Assembly (NCBI GenBank): GCA_021129445.1
Contig: JAJOLG010000043.1
Coordinates: forward strand, 1 to 14,866
Direction: 5' to 3'
Source of the DNA: Candidatus Altimarinota bacterium
GTDB taxonomy: Bacteria > Patescibacteriota > Gracilibacteria > GCA-2401425 > JAJOLG01
Length of the DNA stretch: 14,866 bases
The notes beneath the pieces were generated by a model. The model worked only from the letters and a program-made list of their open reading frames with translations, searched no databases and was not told where the DNA came from. The number at the start of each line of letters is the position of its first letter. Within the stretch, counting starts at the first letter, position 1. The position numbers and the translations under genes are program-made. Below are positions 9,320 to 14,866 of the stretch, in pieces.

Positions 9320-9360
9320 AATTTTTTTCCCATTGCAAAAATTTTTTTTAACAACAAAAA

Positions 9361-9384
9361 AAACTTCAAAATTTTTTGAAGTTT
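9361..9384 (-). terminator. Terminator after rpmB
   Basis: AAACTTCAAAA (9361-9371) and TTTTGAAGTTT (9374-9384) form a perfect 11-bp stem with a 2-base loop. On the minus strand a T-rich tail follows (complement of the A-run at about 9353-9363). It lies 24 bases beyond the rpmB stop. Confidence 0.7.
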
Positions 9385-9408
9385 AATTTTTTATTTAAAT
9401 TGAAAAAA

Positions 9409-9651
9409 TTAAGCTGATTTTTCTGCTTGAATTTCATCAAACATAAAATCCGCTTGTTGAATTAAATCTTTTGTTAAAATTCTTAATCATTTAGCAGAAA
9501 TTTTTGTTTTTCTAACTGCTCATGAAGTTTCATCCATAAGTTTTTTTGTAATCATATTTGCCTTCCAAGTTCTTTTTGTTCTTCTTTTTGAGTGAGAAAC
9601 ATTGTTTCAAGTTGAAGTAGTTTTCGCTGTAATTGGACAAATTCTAGCCAT
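9409..9651 (-). CDS. rpmB: 50S ribosomal protein L28
   Basis: An 80-residue basic protein from ATG 9651 to TAA 9409-9411; L28 is usually 60-95 aa. The start MARICPITAKTTSTGNNVSH, followed by SKRRTKRTWKAN, matches the L28 signature (C-x-x-TGK-x-x-x-x-GNNxSH and a KRxWxPN-like stretch), with the usual TGK changed to TAK. The C-terminal half contains VRKTKISAKGLRILTKD, corresponding to the L28 VStkglRti region. L28 sits on the large subunit near the exit tunnel side and is needed for 50S assembly. It is monocistronic here, with a terminator downstream and a divergent regulator gene upstream. The short A-rich leader (AATTTAAATAAA before ATG) lacks a Shine-Dalgarno motif. Confidence 0.93.
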
Positions 9652-9684
9652 TTTATTTAAATTAAATTTGATATTTTTTTATTT

Positions 9685-9708
9685 TTTTATGATAAAAAAA
9701 TCATAAAA
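9685..9708. promoter_or_regulatory. Palindrome, candidate operator of the Crp/Fnr regulator
   Basis: TTTTATGAT (9685-9693), six A residues, and ATCATAAAA (9700-9708) form a perfect 9+6+9 palindrome. It lies in the 150-base divergent region between rpmB and the Crp/Fnr-type gene. Being upstream of both genes, it is not placed like a terminator. The two-fold symmetry and half-site spacing of about one DNA turn suit a dimeric helix-turn-helix regulator. The binding protein is inferred from position only. Confidence 0.4.
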
Positions 9709-9770
9709 TACCAAAAAAATTTATTTTTAAAAACTCATTTGTCAAGAAAAATTTGCATTTATTTTTTTTA

Positions 9771-9785
9771 TGTGCAAAATTCACA
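9771..9785. promoter_or_regulatory. CRP-like half-site pair upstream of the regulator start
   Basis: TGTG (9771-9774), seven bases, and CACA (9782-9785) lie 16-30 bases before the ATG at 9802. This resembles the CRP consensus TGTGA-N6-TCACA but is one base shorter. The position would suit autorepression. A TTGTCA at 9739-9744 could be a -35 element for the same gene. All of this is tentative given the AT content. Confidence 0.25.
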
Positions 9786-9801
9786 AAAATAACAAAAAAG
9801 T

Positions 9802-10491
9802 ATGGAATATTCACTATTTGAATGACTTTCGGAAGAAGAAATAAAAATTATTGAAAAAGAACTTATTGATTTAGAATATAAAAAAAAGGAGACGATTTAC
9901 ACAAAAAGTGTGTGATGAAATAAAATTTTTTATGAAGAGTCAAGCAGAGTTTGAGTGTATTTTGTCGAAAGCTGAATTGTGAAAATTTCTGTAAAAAATG
10001 AGATGAAAAATTATACAATTGCTTTTTTGAAGTGATGAGATTTTTTTTGAGAAATGTCGTCAATTTTGTGATTTGAGCCAACTGCTGATATTCATGCACT
10101 TGAAGATGTAAAAATTAAATTTTTGGATTCTGATAAATTTAATGAACTTTTAAATAAAATGCCAAAATTGTGAATTGCATTGTCAAAATATTTGGCAAAA
10201 AGAACACAATTTTTAAGTGGAGTTATTTTTGATCATGTGTTTAAAACGCTTGAAGCAAGGGTTGCATCAAATTTATTGTCAATGATTGATGAATTTTGAG
10301 AAGAAAAAGATTGAAAATTTTATTTAAAAATAAAGGTCACTCATCAAGATTTAGCAGATTTTATTTGAACAAATCGTGAAACTGTGACAAAAACATTGAA
10401 TATTTTTAAGAAAAATTGAATTTTAGATTTTATTGACAGAAGGATTGTAGTTTTGGATTTTGATAAATTAAAGGAAATTTCTGTTGATTAG
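9802..10491 (+). CDS. Crp/Fnr-family transcriptional regulator
   Basis: A 229-residue frame from ATG 9802 to TAG 10489-10491, the usual size for the family. The N-terminal cyclic-nucleotide-binding-like beta barrel includes YSLFEGLSEEEI (3-14), VYFVESGIVKIS (52-63) and FLKGGDFFGEMSSILGFEPT (75-94). A dimerisation helix follows (about 112-165). The C-terminal winged helix-turn-helix is VTHQDLADFIGTNRETVTKT (179-198), ending in LNIFKKNGIL. The Arg-Ser pair that binds cAMP phosphate in E. coli CRP is Pro-Thr here, and the protein has no cysteine, so it should be neither a cAMP sensor of that type nor an Fe-S Fnr. The ligand is unknown. Only 29 bases separate it from the downstream FAD enzyme, suggesting one transcript. 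Palindromes upstream are possible autoregulatory sites. Confidence 0.92.
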
Positions 10492-10520
10492 GATTTTTTT
10501 TAAAACAAAAATAAAAAATA

Positions 10521-11777
10521 GTGAAAAAAGATTTTGTAATTGTTGGCTCTTGAATTGCTTGATTAAGTGCCGCTTTTTTTGCATGACAAAAAGGAAAAGT
10601 GACCTTGATTACAAAGTGATTTGATTTAAGAAATTCAAAATCATTTGCAAATAATGACTGAATTTTATTTTCAAAAAATTTGGATATTTTGCATTCGGAT
10701 ATTTTAAAATTACATGAATTTAAAGATGATTATGAATTAAAAAAAGTAAAAAGTAAAATCGATTTTTTTATTGAAAATGTAAATTGAGTTTATTTTTTTC
10801 TAAAAAATATTTTGTGAGTAAGATTTTTTGATGAGTGAGAAAAAATTTTTTGATTTTCTGAAAAAAATATTTTCTTTTCAGGTGAAAGAACTGGTGAAGA
10901 AATTTGTAAAAAATTTATTGAGCAAATTGAAAAAAATCCGAATATTGAAATTTTTTTAGAAACAGAAGTGACAAATTTACTTTTTGAAGAAGTTGAAGAA
11001 AGAGATGCTCGTGCGGAGTTTATTTGATGAAAAAGGGTTTTGTGAGTGATTTGAAAAAATTTGGAAACAGGAGAGGAAAAACATTTTTTTTGAAAAAATA
11101 CTTTGCTTGCGACTTGATCGGGAGAGTGAATTTATGATTTTAATTACATTTCAGATTGAATTAAATTGGCAAAATCTGTGTGAGCAAAAATTTGAAAAAT
11201 GCATAAAATCGCATGGACACCGCTTTGTCTTGATTTAAAAAATGTTGATAAATATTTTTTACCGATGAATATTTTGAACCATTGAGCATTTTTGGTAAAT
11301 TGAAAATGAGAAAAATTTTTGCAACATTATATTGATCCAAAAAAAATTGATTACAATTGAAATCATGTTTTAAATTATGATTTAAGTGACGATTTTGAAG
11401 AAAATCATTGAAATACTTTTTTGATGAATGAGTTATCAAGTGCGGTTTTTGCGGAGGTTCAAAAGTCTTGACAAGTGTTTTTGGATATGAGATACAGGAC
11501 GAAAAATTTTTGGGAGAAAAATTTTCCTGAGCTTTTTTATTTTTTGAATTTTCAAAAAATTGATGTTTTAAAAGATTTAATTCCGATAAAAAATATTCAG
11601 CAGTTTGTGATTTGATGAGTTGAAGTTTCAGAATCAGCAAAAACCTCGGTTTCGAGGCTTTATGTAAGTTGAGAATTGGCAAATTTTTGAGTTTTGGGTG
11701 AGCATTGGTTGCCGTGAGTAATAATTTCAAAATCAATTATTTTGTCGAAAAGTTTTGTGGATAATGCGGTTTTGTAG
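10521..11777 (+). CDS. FAD-dependent oxidoreductase related to L-aspartate oxidase/fumarate reductase
   Basis: A 418-residue frame from GTG 10521 to TAG 11775-11777. An in-frame TAG lies directly before the GTG, so no earlier start exists. The N-terminal FAD-binding Rossmann motif is clear: DFVIVGSGIAGLSAAFFAGQ (4-23), then VTLITKG. Further matches to the NadB/FrdA family are GERTGEEICKKFIEQ (121-135), NTLLATGSGEGIYDF (193-207), AFLVNGKGEKFL (256-267), and IGGVEVSESAKTSVSRLYVS (364-383) with GELANFGVLGE (384-394). Key residues of true aspartate oxidase or fumarate reductase are not preserved. The QFHPT histidine region reads KIAWTPL, the ALRGEG arginine region reads NILNHGA, and the HGANRLASNS arginine region reads LGEHWLPGV. 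The C-terminal helical domain is absent (family about 530 aa). It sits 29 bases after a Crp/Fnr regulator. Family membership is firm; the substrate is not. Confidence 0.75.
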
Positions 11778-11784
11778 TTAAAAT

Positions 11785-12909
11785 TTATTTTTTTGAATAT
11801 CTCTTTAAAAAATTTTCTTTATATTCTAAAAATCTATTTTCTTCAATCGCTTCTCTGATTTCTTTCATTAAATTTTGGTAAAAAGCAATATTGTGATAAG
11901 TTGCTAAAATTTGTCAAAGAGCCTCTCATGATGCAAAAAGATGGCGAACATATGCTCTTGAATATTTTGTACAAGCAGGGCAAATGCATCATTCGTCAAT
12001 TGGTCAAAGGTCTTTTTTGTATTTTGAGGCTTTGATATTTGTGTATCAATCTTTTGTGTAAACTCTTCAATGCCTTGCTTCCCTTGTTGGCATAACGCAA
12101 TCAAACATATCAATTCATTTTCAAACTGTCTCCAAAATATTTTCCGGTGTTCAAACTCACATTAAGTATCTTGGCTTTTTTTCTGGTAAAAATGGGATTG
12201 CATTATCAACGGCACGATACATTTCAATTGTAGGCTCTCAAACAGAAACTCCTCAAATTGCAAACCCGTCAAAATCCATTTCTGTAAGCTGTTTTGCGGA
12301 CATTTCCCTTAAATCTGCATAAACTCAACCTTGCACAATTGCAAAAAGTTTTTGAAATTTATTCGATCAAATTTTTTTATGATGTTCAATACACCTTTTT
12401 GCCCATCTTGTTGTTCTTTCAAGGGATTGTAAGACATATTTTTTTTCAGCAGGAAATGGCGGGCATTCATCCAAAACCATTGCAATATCAACTCACAAAT
12501 TATGCTCGATTTCCATTACACTTTCAGGAGTTAGAGAAATTTTTTCACCTGAAATATGAGATCTGAAATCAACTCATTTTTCAGTAATTTTTCTAATTTT
12601 TCACAAAGAAAAAACTTGAAATCATCAAGAATCTGTCAAGATTGGCCTGTCCCAATTCATAAATTTATGAAGTCATCAAAGCTCTTTTATGAGTTCGTCT
12701 CATGGTTGTAAATGCAGATGATAAGTATTTGAAAGTATTATTTCAGCTCAAAAATCCTTGATTTTATCAGCCTCAATTCACTTTATTGTTCAAATTGTTC
12801 AAACCGTCATAAAAAATGGAGTTTGCACAATTCAATGTTCAAGCGAAATTTCTCATCTTCTCGCTTTTCAGTTTCAATCGTTATTTTTTGGATTTTTTAA
12901 TTTTAGCAT
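11785..12909 (-). CDS. tgt: Queuine/preQ1 tRNA-ribosyltransferase Tgt
   Basis: A 374-residue frame from ATG 12909 to TAA 11785-11787; the family is about 370-380 aa. Tgt exchanges guanine 34 of GUN-anticodon tRNAs for preQ1 in bacteria, leading to queuosine. All landmarks are present: TPFFMTVGTIGTIKGI (30-45), [11 protein letters not shown] (60-70), the active-site DSGGFQVFSLG (93-103, Asp93), AIVQGGVYADLR (190-201) and FAIGGVSVGEP (216-226). The nucleophile region [14 protein letters not shown] (269-282, Asp270) follows, then the zinc site CICPAC (308-313) with the later YVRHLF histidine. Every one of these glycine pairs uses TGA at least once. It converges with the FAD enzyme with only 7 bases between the stops, and no clear hairpin terminator lies there. 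No queuosine biosynthesis gene is nearby. Confidence 0.97.
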
Positions 12910-12996
12910 AATTTTTTTTAATTTTTTTTATTTAAAAAATTTTTTTGCATAAATAAAATTTTTTTTGAGAATTAAAAAAAAGAAATTAAATAATTT

Positions 12997-13995
12997 ATGT
13001 CACTTTACCAAAAATATCGCCCAAAAGATTTTTCTTCACTTGTTTGACAAGAATCTGTGAAAAAAATTTTAATGAATTCTTTGAAGAATAATGATGTTTC
13101 GCATGCCTACATTTTTTCAGGTTCGCGTTGAACTTGAAAAACTTCAACTGCAAGAATTTTGGCAAAAACCTTAAATTCAAAGCTTTTATGCGATGGAAGG
13201 ATTGAAGAAAATGAAAATACAAGGGCTATTGATTCATGAGATTTTGTTGATTTAATTGAAATTGATGGGGCTTCGAATGCAAAAGTTGATGATATCAGAG
13301 AATTGCAGTCAACCATTGGGTTTTCTCCGAGTTTTTCAAAAGTGAAAATTTATATTATTGATGAGGTTCATATGCTTTCAAAATGAGCATTTAACGCACT
13401 TTTGAAGACAATTGAGGAACCGCCGAAATTTGTTTATTTTATTTTAGCAACGACAGAAAAACAAAAAATTCCAGAGACAATTATTTCGAGGTGTATAAAT
13501 TTGAATTTTGAGAGGATTTTTGATGCAGATATTGTTAAAAGGTTGGAATTTATTTGCAAGGAGGAAAAAATTGATTTTGAAAAAAAAGCTTTGGAATTGA
13601 TTGCAATTGAGGCAAAATGAGGGTTGAGAGATGCGATTTCGCTTTTAGAAAAGCTGAATTCTGAGTGAAAAATTTCAGAAGAGGATGTTGTAAAAAATTT
13701 GTGAATTTGATGAAATCTTGTGATTGAAAAATTATTTCAAAAAATTATCGATTGAGATAAAAATTGAGCTTTGGAAATTGTTTCTGAGATGGAAAAAAAT
13801 TGAGAATCTGTTGAGATTTTTATGAAAAATTTTTTAGAAAAAATAAGAATTCAAATGAAAAATTTTTTGGAAGATGATGAAAAAATGAAAAAAATTTTTT
13901 TAATAATTGATAATTTTCAAAAAAATTTTTCTGAGTTAAAAAATTTTTCAGACAAGTTTTTGTGTTTAGAATTAGCGGTTTTAAAAAGTTTTTAA
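12997..13995 (+). CDS. dnaX: DNA polymerase III clamp-loader subunit DnaX, short zinc-less form
   Basis: A 332-residue frame from ATG 12997 to TAA 13993-13995. DnaX is the AAA+ ATPase of the clamp loader that opens and loads the sliding clamp. Residues 1-22 (MSLYQKYRPKDFSSLVGQES, VK) and the Walker A GSRGTGKTST (42-51) are canonical. So are the Walker B IIDEVHMLSKGAFNALLKT (120-138), ILATTEKQKIPETIISRC with the SRC sensor (149-166), and GGLRDAISLLEKL (208-220). The zinc module expected between residues about 59 and 80 reads LNSKLLCDGRIEENENTRAI, and the usual four cysteines are replaced. The C-terminal collar domain (about 235-332) is short and Lys/Phe-rich. No tau-specific region follows, against 450-650 aa in most bacteria. 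The next gene starts 3 bases after the stop. The identification is certain. Confidence 0.96.
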
Positions 13996-13998
13996 AAA

Positions 13999-14391
13999 AT
14001 GGAAATTTTAATATTTTTTTTATTGTTGGTATTTTTTTTCTGAACGATTTTTTGATTTATTGCATTAATAAAAAAAGAAAAATTTCCAGAAAATCGTAAA
14101 AAATATTTTTTAAAAAAACTTGATGAAATAAAAAAATATAACGATTTTGAGAAAAAAATTTTAAATTACGATAAAATTTTAGATCAAGTTTTGAAAGAAA
14201 AAAAATATTCTTGAACTTTATGAGAAAAAATGAAAAAATTTTGACAAAATTTTTTAAATCAAAATGAAATTTGGTTTGCTCATAAAATGAGAAACCAAAT
14301 TGCGCATGAGGTAAATCCAAAAATTTCAGAAAAAGATTTTTTGAAAGCGGAAAAAATTTTTTTGAGAGAGATTAAAAATATGATGGAATAA
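13999..14391 (+). CDS. Small membrane-anchored protein with HEPN-like RNQIAH motif
   Basis: A 130-residue frame from ATG 13999 to TAA 14389-14391, beginning 3 bases after the dnaX stop, so probably co-transcribed with it. Residues 3-24 form one strongly hydrophobic helix (ILIFFLLLVFFFGTIFGF, then IAL). A basic helical cytoplasmic part follows, with NYDKILDQVLKEKKYSGTLG (56-75) and WFAHKMRNQIAHE (92-104). R-N-Q-I-A-H has the R-x4-H spacing used as an active-site motif in many HEPN-fold proteins, and the Asp/Lys-rich helix before it is compatible with that fold. Whether it is an RNase, a substrate-binding HEPN or an unrelated helical protein cannot be settled here. I do not recognise a named family. 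Five TGA glycines are in frame. Confidence 0.75.
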
Positions 14392-14400
14392 ATATTTTTA

Positions 14401-14434
14401 AAAAAAATCTAAGTTTTAAAACTTAGATTTTTTT
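14401..14434. terminator. Bidirectional terminator between the dnaX unit and nrdB
   Basis: AAAAAAATCTAAGTTTT (14401-14417) is followed directly by its exact reverse complement (14418-14434), a 34-base perfect palindrome with A and T tails. It lies between two convergent stops (14391 and 14460) and should end transcripts arriving from either side. Confidence 0.8.
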
Positions 14435-14459
14435 GTTAATTTCAAAATTATTTAAAAAA

Positions 14460-14866
14460 TTAAAAATCCCAACTACCCTTCAAAGCATTTGATTGTGTAT
14501 AATTTACAACAGTTGACTCAAAAAAGTTTCATTTTTCTCAATTATTGTCTTGTAATCTTTCAAGGTGTTTGTATGGATTTTCATTAAATCATTTGTAAAC
14601 TGGTGAAATTCACAACATTGCAAGTCTGTCATTCGCAAGCCGTTTTGTATATTTCTCTATTGATTCTTCATTTATTCAAATAATTGAGTCTCATAAAATA
14701 TGTTTTGACCATTTAATTTCTTGTTTTACAGCGATTTTAAACATTTCAATGATTGTTTCTTCGTTGTAAAGCTCAGGAAATTCATTTTTTATTTCCTTTA
14801 AAATATTTGCAAAAAGAGTGACATGTGTCAGTTCATCTCTTCTGATGTAATTTATCATTCTGTCTG
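14460..14866 (-). CDS. nrdB: Ribonucleotide reductase beta subunit NrdB, C-terminal part (start outside window)
   Basis: The last 135 residues, ending at TAA 14460-14462. NrdB is the small class I subunit that holds the dimetal centre and radical needed to reduce ribonucleotides to deoxyribonucleotides with NrdA. The fragment contains RMINYIRRDELTHVTLFANI, whose E-x2-H matches the last two metal ligands, with LKEIKNEFPEL next. KQEIKWSKHILGDSIIGIN and KYTKRLANDRLAMLGISPVY follow. The end, NPYKHLERL and KGNFFESTVVNYTQSNALKG, with SWDF last, is typical of the class Ia/c tail that docks into NrdA. The metal ligands and radical-site residue of the N-terminal two thirds are off the window, so the subclass cannot be assigned. 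Confidence 0.92.

Noticed and set aside
9247-9360. tRNA or small RNA in the rpmB/RmuC-like gap
   Set aside because: No cloverleaf, GGTTC-type T-loop or GC-rich stem is visible; only A/T homopolymers.
11644-11657. CCTCG-GTTT-CGAGG hairpin as a terminator
   Set aside because: It lies inside the FAD enzyme coding sequence with no T-tract; probably chance or codon structure.
11161-11736. Minus-strand 191-aa protein
   Set aside because: It is antisense to the FAD enzyme, whose Rossmann and NadB-type motifs are in frame on the plus strand.
13402-13620. Separate 72-aa AAA+ fragment gene
   Set aside because: It is an internal part of dnaX between TGA glycine codons; there is no pseudogene or frameshift.
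257-14866. Mycoplasma/Spiroplasma code (UGA = Trp)
   Set aside because: TGA falls on invariant glycines in P-loops and active sites, and TGG is used for Trp in the same genes.
1-14866. CRISPR array, insertion sequence or prophage
   Set aside because: No regularly spaced direct repeats, transposase or phage-like gene could be seen.

Overview
This window comes from a very AT-rich bacterial genome that reads UGA as glycine (translation table 25). It therefore most likely belongs to the candidate phyla Gracilibacteria or Absconditabacteria (SR1) of the Patescibacteria/CPR. The code can be read directly from conserved motifs. The DnaX P-loop GSRGTGKTS, the Tgt motif DSGGFQVF, the TypA motif AHVDHGKTTL and the RsmE motif IIGPEGGF all need glycine at in-frame TGA codons. 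With the standard code nearly every gene falls into fragments. With TGA = Gly, thirteen open frames cover most of the window, and every complete one ends in TAA or TAG. Mycoplasma-type decoding (UGA = Trp) is excluded by the same motifs.

Layout, left to right. Positions 1-9651 are all on the minus strand: the 5' part of apt (1-151); typA (257-2059); a large secreted FecR-like protein (2134-4710); a two-gene surface-protein unit (333 aa protein at 4995-5996, downstream of a cohesin/fibronectin-III protein at 6028-7083); rsmE and an upstream RmuC-like nuclease-domain gene, 1 base apart (7188-7925 and 7927-9246); and rpmB for ribosomal protein L28 (9409-9651). A divergent intergenic region with palindromes (9652-9801) separates rpmB from a plus-strand pair: a Crp/Fnr-family regulator (9802-10491) and an FAD enzyme related to L-aspartate oxidase (10521-11777). 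Convergent to that pair is tgt (11785-12909, minus). Then come dnaX (12997-13995) and a small membrane protein (13999-14391) on the plus strand, and finally the 3' part of nrdB on the minus strand (14460-14866). Most transcription units end in an AT-rich inverted repeat with a T-tract.

Together the genes are mainly translation and replication housekeeping (typA, rsmE, rpmB, tgt, dnaX, nrdB) and purine salvage (apt), interleaved with a block of exported proteins (2.1-7.1 kb). Two of the exported proteins end in sortase-like tails (LSQSG-PE and AQTG-P) whose key glycine is encoded by TGA. The block suggests investment in the cell surface, as expected of an episymbiotic or predatory CPR cell, but that role is inferred. 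No mobile element, CRISPR array, tRNA or rRNA was found. The most unusual points are a DnaX without its zinc cysteines or a tau region, an aspartate-oxidase relative without the catalytic His/Arg residues, a FecR-like secreted protein of 858 aa, and a decayed multi-part inverted repeat at about 4.87-4.98 kb.
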